Position numbers and translations under genes: made by a program. A model generated the notes under the pieces. That model saw nothing but the letters and a program-made list of their open reading frames with translations. It was not told the origin of the DNA and did not search any database. A stretch of 64,000 bases of DNA from DATFVB01 sp963714035 (GTDB lineage Bacteria > Acidobacteriota > Thermoanaerobaculia > UBA5066 > DATFVB01), in NCBI GenBank assembly GCA_963714035.1, contig OY970224.1:2542001-2606000 (forward strand), written 5' to 3'. This document shows, piece by piece, positions 33,227 to 41,695 of this stretch. The number at the start of each line of letters is the position of its first letter. The stretch's first letter is position 1.

Positions 33227-33667
33227 TTGAAGAAGAATTGGATGGCTCTCTCGGCCGCGGCGATCTTTGCGTTCGCGTACTCGGCGGCCGCGCAGACGTC
33301 GGACTCGACGGCGACCGGCGACAAGACGATGGCCCAGACGACCGAGACCAAGCACACGGGTCCCGGGCCCAACACGAAGAGCAAGGGCAAGACCGTCATC
33401 GGGACGGTGAAGACCCTCGACGCCGGCAAGAAGATCGTTGTCACCGGCCCCAAGGACAAGGACTACAGCTTCGCCCTCGACGACAAGGACATGACCGCCA
33501 CCGTCGATCCGGCCGTCGCGGTCGGCAACAAGGTCAAGGTCCACGAGTCGACGGACGACTCGGGCAAGAAGATGGTGACGGTGTCGCCTTACACCGCGAG
33601 CTCCACGATGCATCACCACAAGAAGGGCACCAAGACGACCGAGCCGGCTCCCAGCACCAGCAAGTAA
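33227..33667 (+). CDS. Small exported beta-domain protein
   Basis: 146 residues from TTG 33227, five bases after AGGAGGTG (33215-33222), the best ribosome binding site in the region; upstream in-frame ATGs (33101, 33191) lack one and would disrupt the signal peptide. Signal peptide KKNWMALSAAAIFAFAYSAAA. The mature part is Thr/Lys/Asp-rich, with one small beta-domain (VIGTVKTLDAGKKIVVTGPK, YSFALDDKDMTATVDPAVAV, GNKVKVHES) of DUF5666-like or OB-like type, and a His/Lys-rich tail (MHHHKKGTKTT). Followed by a strong terminator. Confidence 0.8.
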   Translation: MKKNWMALSAAAIFAFAYSAAAQTSDSTATGDKTMAQTTETKHTGPGPNTKSKGKTVIGTVKTLDAGKKIVVTGPKDKDYSFALDDKDMTATVDPAVAVGNKVKVHESTDDSGKKMVTVSPYTASSTMHHHKKGTKTTEPAPSTSK

Positions 33668-33695
33668 GAACGCCGAGTCCCGGACGAATCCGAAC

Positions 33696-33721
33696 AGCGC
33701 CCCTTCGGGGGCGCTTTTTTT
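33696..33721 (+). terminator. Rho-independent terminator
   Basis: AGCGCCCC-TTCG-GGGGCGCT stem with a stable UUCG loop followed by a run of T residues (33714-33721), 28 bp after the stop codon of the exported beta-domain protein. Confidence 0.93.
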
Positions 33722-33739
33722 GGGTCCCACCCCCGGAGC

Positions 33740-34069
33740 TTCGACCGAGATCCCTCCCGCCTTCGCCGAGGCTTCGGCGCGGCAGGCCGTCGCTTCCGCC
33801 TTCGCTCTCCGAGCTACGGCGGACGAGTCGCTCCTCGGGATGACCTGCTTCTGAGGTCTGCGATGTGGGAGGCTGCGTGGTTCCAGCGGAGCGCGCCACG
33901 CGGCCAGGGTATTTCCGGGCCCCGGTCGGGCCCCGGAGCGGTCGAGGGCTCAGCCCGAGCCGCGGAGGCACCGCGCGATTAGTCTCCGCGAAGTAACCGA
34001 GCGGAGGAGGATTGCGCGGTGGGAGGCCGCAGCGTTCCAGCTGCGAAGCAGCGCGCGCGAGGCCGACGG
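33740..34069. repeat. Gene-free stretch with a copy of repeat family R1
   Basis: No gene here. The left part (33745-33800) has CCCGCCTTCGCCGAGGCTTC, the same filler that is inserted in palindromes at 41457 and 45508. From about 33890 to 34065 lies a long repeat whose core is CGAGGGCTCAGCCCGAGCCG followed by GCGGAGG, CTCCGCGAAGTAACCGAGCG and GAGGCCGC..GTTCCAGC. Other copies: 37215-37450 (same strand) and 54690-54830 (opposite strand), with a degraded one near 55390. It abuts the 3' end of the fibronectin lipoprotein gene. Confidence 0.75.
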
Positions 34070-35209
34070 TTACTGGAAAGGCTTTGCCACCGCCTCCGGC
34101 GACGCCATCCCCACGTTCCCGCTCTTATCGACCGGTCGAACCGTGTACCGGTAGGTTCGGCCGGGGGAGACGGTTTCGTCGTCGAATTCGGTCCGGTCGG
34201 CCGGCGTCTTCCCGAGGAGAACGGGCGCCGCGTCTCCCTCGCTCCGGAAGATCCGGTACTCGGCGAGATCGGCCGCTTCGACCGCCGTCCAGGAAAGCCG
34301 GACGCGGGTTTCCTCGGGGAGAGCGTCCACGCGCTCGACCGCGGGAGGGGGGAAGACGTCGCGGTATTCGACTCCGAACTGGATCGCGGGCGGCCCTTCC
34401 GCTTTCGCCCGATCTTTCGCGATCGCCGTGACGGTGTACACGTACGTCGAGCCGTAAGCGGCGCTCGTGTCGGCGAAATCGGCGGAGGCGACGGGATCGG
34501 CGGTCAGGGGGGCGCCGTAGTCGGGGTCGGAAAGCAGCCGCCGGTAGACCCGGTATCCCGCGATCTCGACCGCGGCGCCCGAGAGGTCCTTCTCGGGAGC
34601 GCGCCACTCGAGGCAGATCCGGTCCGGCTCCGCGTCGGCCAGGAGGTCCTCGGGCGCCAGCGGAGGAACGGCCGGCGTGAGTGTCGCGATGTTCGAGACC
34701 TCGCTTCGCTCGCCGTTTCGCCGGACGGTCACGACGGCCCAGGCGAGCGGCGGCGGATGGGGGAGCGAAAGGAACGGGCGGAGATCGTCCCGCCACACCA
34801 TGCGGCTTCCGCGGGTCGCGGCGGAGAAGAGATCCGAGGGGATCGTCGCGACGCGCCGCGACGCCGCGACGATCTGTTCTTCCCGCCGCCGCTCCGCTTC
34901 GGCCTTCCGCCGCTCGCCCGAGATCGGCGCCCGGTCCGAACGGGCCCCGGTCGTGACCGTCTCCGCCGTGAGCGCGGGCGAGGGACTCTCCATCCGATAG
35001 ACGTCGATCTCGACCAGGTCGCGGAGGGGAGCGCCGTCGACGCGCGTCGAGGGAAACGCGAAGGAAAGCTCGGCGGATTCCCCCTGCTGCTCGACCGCAA
35101 GATCGCGGGTCCGCGCGGGGCGCGTCGGGAGCGGAGGCAACGGGTCGCCCTTCTTGCCGCACGCGGCCGCGGCGAGGGCGAAGAGAAGGACTCCCGCGCG
35201 GCGTTTCAC
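34070..35209 (-). CDS. Lipoprotein with fibronectin type III domains
   Basis: 379 residues from GTG 35209. The lipobox is visible (LLFALAAAACGKKGDPLPPL, lipidated Cys about residue 16; the CGKKGDPLPP start is common in envelope lipoproteins), so it is anchored in the membrane. An N-terminal beta region is followed by two fibronectin III-like domains from about residue 170: EPDRICLEWRAPEKD...AGYRVYRR...YVYTVTAIAKD and ETRVRLSWTAVEAADLAEYR...YRYTVRPVDKSGN. Role probably envelope binding or scaffolding. It starts 10 bp after hslU and completes the hslV-hslU operon. No own SD, consistent with translational coupling. Confidence 0.82.
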   Translation of the reverse strand: MKRRAGVLLFALAAAACGKKGDPLPPLPTRPARTRDLAVEQQGESAELSFAFPSTRVDGAPLRDLVEIDVYRMESPSPALTAETVTTGARSDRAPISGERRKAEAERRREEQIVAASRRVATIPSDLFSAATRGSRMVWRDDLRPFLSLPHPPPLAWAVVTVRRNGERSEVSNIATLTPAVPPLAPEDLLADAEPDRICLEWRAPEKDLSGAAVEIAGYRVYRRLLSDPDYGAPLTADPVASADFADTSAAYGSTYVYTVTAIAKDRAKAEGPPAIQFGVEYRDVFPPPAVERVDALPEETRVRLSWTAVEAADLAEYRIFRSEGDAAPVLLGKTPADRTEFDDETVSPGRTYRYTVRPVDKSGNVGMASPEAVAKPFQ

Positions 35210-35219
35210 GGGTCGCGGT

Positions 35220-36611
35220 TCACAGCACGTAGCGGGAGAGGTCTTCGTTCTTCGCGAGATCGGCGACACGCGCCCGGACGGTCGCGGCGTCGATCGAAAG
35301 CGTCTTCCCCGAGAGCTCGGGCCCGTCGAACGAGATGTCCTCGAGCAGCCGCTCGAGGATCGTGTGGAGGCGGCGGGCGCCGATGTTCTCGAGCTGGCGG
35401 TTGACGCGCTCGGCCCACTTCGCGATCTCCGCGACCGCCTCCGGGGCGAACTCGAGGACGACGCCCTCGGCCGAAAGGAGCGCCCGGTACTGCTTCGTGA
35501 GCGCGTTCTCCGGCTCCGTGAGGATCCGCACGAAATCCTCCTCGGAGAGGGAGTCGAGCTCGACCCGCACCGGGAAACGTCCCTGGAGCTCGGGAATGAG
35601 GTCCGCCGGCTTCGAGACGTGGAACGCGCCGGCGGCGATGAACAGGACGTGATCGGTCCTGACCGTTCCATGCTTCGTGTGGACCGGGGTCCCTTCGACG
35701 ATCGGAAGGAGGTCGCGCTGGACGCCTTCCCGCGAAACGTCGGGACCGCCGCGGTTTCCCTCCCGGCCCGCGACCTTGTCGATCTCGTCGAGAAAGACGA
35801 TGCCGGAAGACTCCGCGCGGGCGACGGCCTCGCGCGCGAGCTGCTGGGGATCGATCAGCCGCGACTCCTCCTCCGTGCGAAGGATCTCCCGCGCTTCGGA
35901 GATCGGCACGGATCGGTTCTTCTTCTTTCCGCCGAAGATGTTCGGGAGCATGTCCTTCAACGACACGTCCATCTCCTCGGCGCCCTGATTCGTCATGATC
36001 TGAAACGAGGGGAAGGCCTGCTCCGTCACCTCGACCTCGACCGTCCGGTCGTCGAGCTTTCCGTCGCGGAGCAGCGTTCGGAGCTTCGCGCGCGTTTCCG
36101 CCGCCTCTTCCGGGGCGACCTTCGGGAGGAGGAGATCGAGCAGCCGCTCTTCCGTTCGCTCCTCCGCCTGGGCGGCGATCTCGCGCGTCTTTTCCTCGCG
36201 GACGAGCCCGACCGCGGCTTCCGTCAGGTCCCGCACGATCGATTCCACGTCGCGGCCGACGTAGCCGACCTCCGTGAACTTCGACGCTTCGACCTTCAGA
36301 AACGGCGCGCGCGCCAGGCGCGCGAGGCGTCGGGCGATCTCGGTCTTTCCGACGCCGGTCGGACCGATCATCAGGATGTTCTTCGGCAGGATTTCCCGCG
36401 CGACTTCCGGAGGCAGCTGCAGACGTCTCCAGCGGTTCCGCAGGGCGACCGCGACGGCGCGCTTGGCTTTGTTCTGCCCGATGATGAACTTGTCGAGCTC
36501 GGCCACGATCTGGCGCGGCGTGAGATCGTCTCCCGCGACCCGGGCGGGGGCGCCCGCCGCCGGCGCGGCCGATCGCTCCTCCGAGACGTCGCCCGGCATC
36601 AGGAAGACCAT
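35220..36611 (-). CDS. hslU: HslU ATPase of the HslVU protease
   Basis: 463 residues from ATG 36611 (ATG 36599, MPGDV, is an alternative). AAA+ unfoldase that feeds HslV. Motifs: LTPRQIVAELDKFIIGQNKA at the N-terminus, Walker A MIGPTGVGKTEIARR, the pore loop in TEVGYVGRDVESIV (GYVG), Walker B GIVFLDEIDKVA, sensor-type ELQGRFPVRVEL and the C-terminal arginine-rich sensor 2 GARRLHTILERLLEDISF. It ends in LSRYVL, the tail that inserts into HslV. The intermediate I-domain (about residues 120-235) is present. 20 bp after hslV. Confidence 0.97.
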   Translation of the reverse strand: MVFLMPGDVSEERSAAPAAGAPARVAGDDLTPRQIVAELDKFIIGQNKAKRAVAVALRNRWRRLQLPPEVAREILPKNILMIGPTGVGKTEIARRLARLARAPFLKVEASKFTEVGYVGRDVESIVRDLTEAAVGLVREEKTREIAAQAEERTEERLLDLLLPKVAPEEAAETRAKLRTLLRDGKLDDRTVEVEVTEQAFPSFQIMTNQGAEEMDVSLKDMLPNIFGGKKKNRSVPISEAREILRTEEESRLIDPQQLAREAVARAESSGIVFLDEIDKVAGREGNRGGPDVSREGVQRDLLPIVEGTPVHTKHGTVRTDHVLFIAAGAFHVSKPADLIPELQGRFPVRVELDSLSEEDFVRILTEPENALTKQYRALLSAEGVVLEFAPEAVAEIAKWAERVNRQLENIGARRLHTILERLLEDISFDGPELSGKTLSIDAATVRARVADLAKNEDLSRYVL

Positions 36612-36631
36612 CAGCCCGCACCGTTCACGGG

Positions 36632-37180
36632 CTACAGCTCCTCGACCTTGATCCGGTCGTTCGTGTAGATGTCGATGCCCGCCGCGATCATCAGCGCTTC
36701 CCGGGCGAGATCGGGGGCCGCGAGCGCGGTGTGGGCGAGAAGCGCGCGCGCCGCGGCGAGGGCGTAGGGGCCGCCGGAGCCGATCGCGAGAAGCCCTTCG
36801 TCGGGAGAGATCAGGTCGCCCGTGCCGGAGATCAGGAGCGAGATTTCCCGGTCGGCGACGATGAGCAGCGCCTCGAGCTGCCGGAGGATCTTGTCGGTGC
36901 GCCAGTCCCGGGCGAGCTCGATCGCCGAGCGTTCGAGGTTTCCGCGGTACTCCTCGAGCTTGTGCTCGAATTTCGAGAAGAGCGCGAAAGCGTCCGCCGA
37001 CGTGCCCGCGAACCCCGCGAGCACGCGCCCGTCGTAGAGCCGCCGGATCTTCGCCGCGCCGGTCTTCATGACGGTCGTCCCCATCGTGACCTGCCCGTCG
37101 CCGGCGATCGCGACACGTTCGTCGCGGCGGACGCAGAGGACCGTCGTGGAACGCCACTGGCGGGATCGCAGGGAGGCCAT
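36632..37180 (-). CDS. hslV: HslV peptidase subunit
   Basis: 182 residues from ATG 37180. Proteasome-like threonine peptidase. The sequence STTVLCVRRDERVAIAGDGQ places the catalytic Thr after an N-terminal extension of about 11 residues (MASLRSRQWRS) that must be processed away; most HslV have only the initiator Met before this Thr. The Lys of the active site (GTTVMKTGAAKIRRL) and GTGDLISPDEGLLAIGSGG are present, and it ends TNDRIKVEEL. First of three genes hslV-hslU-lipoprotein. Confidence 0.96.
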   Translation of the reverse strand: MASLRSRQWRSTTVLCVRRDERVAIAGDGQVTMGTTVMKTGAAKIRRLYDGRVLAGFAGTSADAFALFSKFEHKLEEYRGNLERSAIELARDWRTDKILRQLEALLIVADREISLLISGTGDLISPDEGLLAIGSGGPYALAAARALLAHTALAAPDLAREALMIAAGIDIYTNDRIKVEEL

Positions 37181-37214
37181 CGAAAAACTCTAGCATGCGC
37201 GGCGATGCATCGAG

Positions 37215-37450
37215 CCGGGCGGGCGCCTGACACGTCGGCCTCGCGCGCGCCGCTTCGCGGCTGGAACGCGGCGGGGCCCGGGGTTTTTGTTCCGGGGCTC
37301 TGGTCGGGCGCCGGAGCGGTCGAGGGCTCAGCCCGAGCCGCGGAGGTCACATCGCGGAAAGTCTCGCCGAAGTAACCGAGGCGAGGAGGTCTGCGATGTG
37401 GGAGGCCGCGCGGTTCCAGCGGAGCGTGCCGCGCGGCCGACGGGGTCGCG
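37215..37450. repeat. Repeat family R1, second copy
   Basis: The stretch between hslV and the DedA gene repeats the 33890-34065 sequence in the same orientation: CGGAGCGGTCGAGGGCTCAG, CCCGAGCCGCGGAGGTCAC, GCCGAAGTAACCGAGGCGAG and GTCTGCGATGTGGGAGGCCG. It should contain the promoter of the DedA gene, but no clear -10/-35 pair is seen. Confidence 0.75.
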
Positions 37451-37468
37451 TGCTATCTTCCGCCCCGC

Positions 37469-38080
37469 TTGATCGGAAAGCTCGTCACCCTCGTCTCGCA
37501 TTTCGTCCTCGCCACGATCCAGTCGGGCGGGTACGCGGGCGTCGCGGGCCTGATGGCGATCGAGTCCGCCTGCATCCCGCTTCCCTCCGAGCTCATCATG
37601 CCGTTCGCGGGGTTCCTCGCCTCGCAGGGGCGCTTCTCGGTCGGCTGGCTCGGGTTCTTCGGCGCGGTGGGCTGCGTCGTCGGATCGATTCCCGCCTACT
37701 ACCTCGGGCTCTACGGCGGCCGGCCGCTGATCGAGAAGTACGGCAAATGGGTGCTCCTTTCGAGCCACGACCTCGATCTCGCCGACCGACTCTTCCAGAA
37801 GCACGGCGAGCCGGTCGTCTTCGTCGCGCGTCTTCTGCCGGTCATCCGCACGTTCATCGCGTTTCCGGCGGGCGTATCGCGCATGAACCTGCGCCGCTTC
37901 GTCGTCTACACGTTCGCGGGGTCGCTCCCGTGGTGCCTCGGGCTCGCCTGGATCGGCTCGAAGCTCGGCCAGCACTGGACCGTGCTCGGCGCGTACTTCC
38001 ACAGGTTCGACGCGGCGATCGGGGCGATCATCATTCTGGGAGTTCTGTTGTATGTCTGGCGCCACGTGCGTCGCGATTAG
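37469..38080 (+). CDS. DedA-family membrane protein
   Basis: 203 residues from TTG 37469. Inner-membrane protein of the DedA/SNARE-associated (VTT) superfamily, members of which move undecaprenyl phosphate or phospholipids across the membrane. Signatures: IESACIPLPSELIMPFAGFL with the conserved Glu and Pro, GSIPAYYLGLYGGRPLIEKY, and FVARLLPVIRTFIAFPAGVSRMNLRRF with the conserved Arg residues. Four to five hydrophobic helices. No SD is obvious before the TTG. Followed by a repeat and then polA. Confidence 0.93.
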   Translation: MIGKLVTLVSHFVLATIQSGGYAGVAGLMAIESACIPLPSELIMPFAGFLASQGRFSVGWLGFFGAVGCVVGSIPAYYLGLYGGRPLIEKYGKWVLLSSHDLDLADRLFQKHGEPVVFVARLLPVIRTFIAFPAGVSRMNLRRFVVYTFAGSLPWCLGLAWIGSKLGQHWTVLGAYFHRFDAAIGAIIILGVLLYVWRHVRRD

Positions 38081-38089
38081 GGGGCCGAC

Positions 38090-38260
38090 CATGCATCGAG
38101 CGAATACGGGCGCGTCCCGCCCGCGCCGCCCTCAACGTACGCTTTTCGGTACGCCTCGAGACGGCGCGGCCGGCCCGCATCCCGTCTCGCTCGCGCCTGG
38201 CCGCGCCTGACCGTCTTTCGAGCGAGAAGGCGACCGGCCGCATTTCCGTTGAACGCTCTC
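38090..38260. repeat. Repeat family P, diverged copy
   Basis: Immediately 3' of the DedA gene. It shares GCGAATACGGGCGCG-, CTCAACGTACGC-, GGTACGCCTCGAGACG- and CCCGTCTCGCTCGC-like blocks with the two clearer copies at 41005 and 45229, but it is more diverged. The polA start lies about 55 bp after it. Confidence 0.55.
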
Positions 38261-38313
38261 AAGGGAGTTCGTGTCCGTGCCGGCCCCGCGATGGGGCTGC
38301 TAGACTCGACTCG

Positions 38314-40989
38314 GTGGCCGAAAGGAAACGTCCGCTCCTCTATCTCGTCGACGGATCGAACGCCCTCCACCGCGCGTTTCACGCGATCCGCTCGCTCAAC
38401 AACTCGAAGGGTTTTCCCACCAATGCCGTCTACGGTTTCGCCGCGATCCTGAGGAAGCTCGTCCGCGAGCACAAACCGACGCACGTCGGCATCGCGTTCG
38501 ACGTCTCGGGGTCCATCGCGCGCAAGGAGGCTTACGCCGACTACAAGGCGCAGCGAAAACCGATGGCGGACGATCTGGCGGTCCAGATTCCGTACATCCG
38601 CCGTCTCTGCGAGGCCTTCCGGATGCCGGTTCTCGAGCTGCACGGGTTCGAGGCCGACGACCTGATCGCGACACTTGCGACGAAAGCGGCGGAGCAGGGG
38701 ATCGACGTCGTGCTTTTCACGACGGACAAGGACTTCCTCCAGCTCGTCGGGCCGCGGATCCGCATGTACCACGCGATGCGGGAGAAGATGCTCGACGCGG
38801 CGGGCGTCGAGGAGTTCTTCGGAGTTCCCCCCGAGCGCGTCGGCGACGTGCTCGCGATCATGGGCGACGCTTCCGACAACGTGCCCGGAGTGCCGGGGAT
38901 CGGGGAAGTCGGCGCGCGAAAGCTCGTCCAGCAGTACGGTTCGCTCGAGGACGTCCTCGCGCACGCCTCCGAAGTCGCCGCGAAGAAGACGCGCGAAGCG
39001 CTCCTCTCGGGCGCCGAGAGCGCCCGGCTGTCGCGGCGTCTGATCGAGCTCGGGCGCACTCTCCCCGTCGAGCTCGACATGGAGGCGCTGAAGCTCGATC
39101 CCGCCGATCCGGAGAAGCTGAAGGCGCTCTATTCGGAGCTCGAATTCCACTCGCTCGTCGAGGAGCTCGAAGCGGCCGCCCCCGGCTCCGTCGAGGAAGT
39201 CGCGTTCCGGAAGGTCGGCGGGGGAGAGACCTTCGCGCCCGCTGCGGGATGCGAGACGCTCGGGGTCTCGATCGTCGCGCTCGGCGGCGACGCGGCGCCC
39301 GAGCCGGCGGCGGAGGGCGAGTCGGGGAACCTTCCGCTCGGGCGCGCGTCCGAAGCGCCGGAAAAGGCGAGTTTTCTCTTCGCGATTTCCGACGGCGCCG
39401 ACACGATCGTCGGGCAGGAGTCGGGCGAAGAGCTCGCCCGGCGCCTTTCGAAGATGCGCGGCGCCGCCTGGGTTTCGCCGGACGCGAAAGGCGTCGACGC
39501 GTTCCTCCTGCGGCACGGCGTCGACGATCTTCCGGCGATCTTCGACCCGTGCGTGGCACGGTACGTCCTCGCGAGCGGAACGGCGAACCCGGAGTTCGAG
39601 GCGATCGCGCTCGACCTCTTCCGCCGGAAGGCCTCGACGGCGAAGGAGGCGGGATTTCCGCCGGGCTCGATCGCGACGGGCGCGCGTTATGCGGCCGAGC
39701 GCGCCCGCTGGGCGCTCGAGATGCGGGAGAAGCTCGGCGCCGAGCTCGACGCGAAGCCGAACCTCCGCCGCGTCTTCGACTCGATCGAAACGCCGCTCAC
39801 GCCGGTGCTCGCGCGGATGGAAGCGGCGGGCGTCCTCGTGGACGTGCCTTATCTGCGAGCGCTGTCGGAGCGCATGGCCGGCGACGTCGCGCGCCTCGAA
39901 TCGGAGATCTTCTCGGAGGCGGGCGAGTCGTTCAACGTGGCCTCGCCTCCGCAGCTCTCGCGGATCCTTTTCGAGAAGATGAATCTCCCGGCCGGAAAGC
40001 GCACGGCGAAGACGAAGTCCTACTCGACGGGCGTCGAGACCCTGCAGGGGCTCGCCGCGCAGGGACACCGGATCGCCTCGCTCCTGATGGAGCACCGCGA
40101 GATCTCGAAGCTGAAGGGCACGTATGCCGACGCCCTTCCGCAGCTCGTCGACGCGGAGAACCGCATCCACGCGAGGTTCAACCAGACGGTCGCGGCGACC
40201 GGGCGCCTCTCGTCCTCCGATCCGAACCTGCAGAACATTCCGATCCGCACCGGGGCGGGCCGGGAGATCCGGCGCGGGTTCATCGCGGCGGAAGGGCACC
40301 GGCTCCTCGCCGCCGATTACTCGCAGATCGAGCTCCGGATCCTCGCCCACGTCTCCGGCGACGCCGCGATGATCCAGGCCTTCGCGGAGGGACAGGACGT
40401 TCACCGCGCGACGGCGGCGAAGGTCTTCGGCGTTTCGCCCGACCTCGTCACGCTCGAGATGCGGATCGCGGCCAAGCGGATCAACTTCGGTCTGCTCTAC
40501 GGAATGGGAGCGTTCTCGCTCGCCAAAGACCTGGGGGTTCCGACCGGCGAGGCGAAGCAGTTCATCGAGGCGTATTTCGCTCAGTTTCCGGGTGTTCGCG
40601 CGACTCTCGAATCGGTCGTCGAAGGGGCGCGCCGCGAAGGGCTCGTCACGACGATCTTCGGCCGCGAGCGGCCGATCCCCGAGATCCGGTCGAGCAACGG
40701 CATGGTGCGCGCCAATGCCGAACGGATGGCGCAGAACGCGCCCTTCCAGGGCTCGGCCGCCGACATCGTGAAGCTCGCGATGATCGCCGTCGACGGGGAG
40801 CTCCGCGAGGTGAAGATGCGCACGCGGATGCTGCTCCAGGTGCACGACGAGCTCCTGTTCGAGGTACCGGAAGACGAGCTCGACGACGCGCGGAAGCGGA
40901 TCGTCGCGGGGATGGAAGGCGCGGCAACGCTGGCGGTGCCGCTCAAGGTCGACGTCGGCGTCGGAAAGAACTGGTTGGAAGCGAAGTAG
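38314..40989 (+). CDS. polA: DNA polymerase I
   Basis: 891 residues from GTG 38314 (VAERKRPLLYLVDGSNALHR); upstream frame is repeat sequence. N-terminal 5' nuclease: LYLVDGSNALHRAFHAI, GFEADDLIATLA, FTTDKDFLQLV, MGDASDNVPGVPGIGEVGAR. The middle 3'-5' exonuclease domain lacks its first acidic motif (FLFAISDGADTIV in place of a DTET-type motif), so proofreading is probably lost, as in Taq. C-terminal polymerase: RFNQTVAATGRLSSSDPNLQ (motif area), LLAADYSQIELRILAHVSGD (A), RIAAKRINFGLLYGMGAFSL (B), LLQVHDELLFEVP (C, catalytic Asp). Used for lagging-strand maturation and repair. Confidence 0.97.
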   Translation: MAERKRPLLYLVDGSNALHRAFHAIRSLNNSKGFPTNAVYGFAAILRKLVREHKPTHVGIAFDVSGSIARKEAYADYKAQRKPMADDLAVQIPYIRRLCEAFRMPVLELHGFEADDLIATLATKAAEQGIDVVLFTTDKDFLQLVGPRIRMYHAMREKMLDAAGVEEFFGVPPERVGDVLAIMGDASDNVPGVPGIGEVGARKLVQQYGSLEDVLAHASEVAAKKTREALLSGAESARLSRRLIELGRTLPVELDMEALKLDPADPEKLKALYSELEFHSLVEELEAAAPGSVEEVAFRKVGGGETFAPAAGCETLGVSIVALGGDAAPEPAAEGESGNLPLGRASEAPEKASFLFAISDGADTIVGQESGEELARRLSKMRGAAWVSPDAKGVDAFLLRHGVDDLPAIFDPCVARYVLASGTANPEFEAIALDLFRRKASTAKEAGFPPGSIATGARYAAERARWALEMREKLGAELDAKPNLRRVFDSIETPLTPVLARMEAAGVLVDVPYLRALSERMAGDVARLESEIFSEAGESFNVASPPQLSRILFEKMNLPAGKRTAKTKSYSTGVETLQGLAAQGHRIASLLMEHREISKLKGTYADALPQLVDAENRIHARFNQTVAATGRLSSSDPNLQNIPIRTGAGREIRRGFIAAEGHRLLAADYSQIELRILAHVSGDAAMIQAFAEGQDVHRATAAKVFGVSPDLVTLEMRIAAKRINFGLLYGMGAFSLAKDLGVPTGEAKQFIEAYFAQFPGVRATLESVVEGARREGLVTTIFGRERPIPEIRSSNGMVRANAERMAQNAPFQGSAADIVKLAMIAVDGELREVKMRTRMLLQVHDELLFEVPEDELDDARKRIVAGMEGAATLAVPLKVDVGVGKNWLEAK

Positions 40990-41004
40990 CGGTTGGTATC
41001 GGGC

Positions 41005-41140
41005 TTGCGATACGCACCGTTATACGGGTCCGTGCGGCTTGCCCGCGGGATCAACGTACGCGACGGTACGCCTCACCCGCGGGCCAAGCCGCCCGAACCC
41101 GTCTTCCAGCACGTCTCGCTTCGCCTCGTCGTCCTTCCTG
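41005..41140. repeat. Repeat family P, copy 3' of polA
   Basis: GATACGCACCGTTATACGGG at the left, GATCAACGTACGCGACGGTA in the middle, CGCCTCACCCGC, and GTCTTCCAGCACGTCTCGCT followed by TCGCCTCGTCGT at the right. The copy at 45229-45358 shares all these blocks. The GC-rich arms between them differ but remain self-complementary within each copy (CGTGCGGCTTGCCCGCGGG with CCCGCGGGCCAAGCCG), so each copy folds into its own large hairpin. Confidence 0.8.
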
Positions 41141-41242
41141 AGGCGTCGCTCACTCCGTCATCGCGAACGACTTGTCACGCCGTAGGCCTTGGCGAAGGCG
41201 GAAGTGAAGCGTCTCCGAGGTTCGGCGTGCCTCCCCACCCCT

Positions 41243-41319
41243 GTCATCCTGAGGAGTGAAACGACCAAGGATCTGCCCCGTTGGGCCCGGAGCAGATCCT
41301 TCGCTGCGCTCAGGATGAC
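41243..41319. repeat. GTCATCCTGAG palindrome
   Basis: GTCATCCTGAGGAGTGAAAC at the left and GCTGCGCTCAGGATGAC at the right, with AAGGATCTGCCCC facing GGAGCAGATCCTT in between: a nearly complete 77-bp hairpin. Relatives in this window are at 41457-41597 and 45508-45618, and a partial at 53886. This type of palindrome is seen in many unrelated genomes. Confidence 0.9.
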
Positions 41320-41456
41320 AAAAAGGCACTGAACACGGCGATTGAGGGCATCGCGATCGACTTGTCACGCCGTAGCCTTGGCGAAGGCGGAAGCGAAGCG
41401 ATCCCCAAAGTTTGGCGGACTCCCTGGCTCCGTTGCCCTGAGGTCTTCCCGCCCTC

Positions 41457-41597
41457 GTCATCCTGAGGAGTGGCTTGCCCGCCGAAGCCTTGGCGAAGGC
41501 GGGAAACGACGAAGGATCTGTCCCCGTTGGGTTCCGAGCAGATCCTTCCCGCCTTCGCCAAGGCTTCGGCGCGGCAGGCTGCTGCGCTCAGGATGAC
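41457..41597. repeat. GTCATCCTGAG palindrome carrying an inserted repeat
   Basis: Same outer arms as 41243-41319 but with CCGAAGCCTTGGCGAAGGCG inserted in the left arm and its complement CCGCCTTCGCCAAGGCTTCG in the right arm, so the pairing is kept. This shows that both arms changed in a coordinated way. Confidence 0.88.
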
Positions 41598-41695
41598 GGA
41601 AGGGGGGTCCAGGGTGGCAGAGAGAACCGCTGACTCGCGACTTGCTAACTCGTCACCCGCGGCTCGCCGAGGCCGCGTATCGCGAGCTTGCGAAA

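Larger units (their letters stand above)
40990..41695. other. Gene-free repeat island 3' of polA
   Basis: About 700 bp with no credible gene. It holds a copy of repeat P (41005-41140), a hairpin palindrome (41243-41319), a second palindrome with an insert (41457-41597) and, at 41625-41680, short GACTCGCGACTTGC-type words like those at 43801 and 51765. Small frames across it are translations of the repeats. Confidence 0.8.

Noticed and set aside
38077..40845. 922-codon open frame antisense to polA
   Set aside because: Mirror of the polA codon pattern; no motif, no ribosome binding site.
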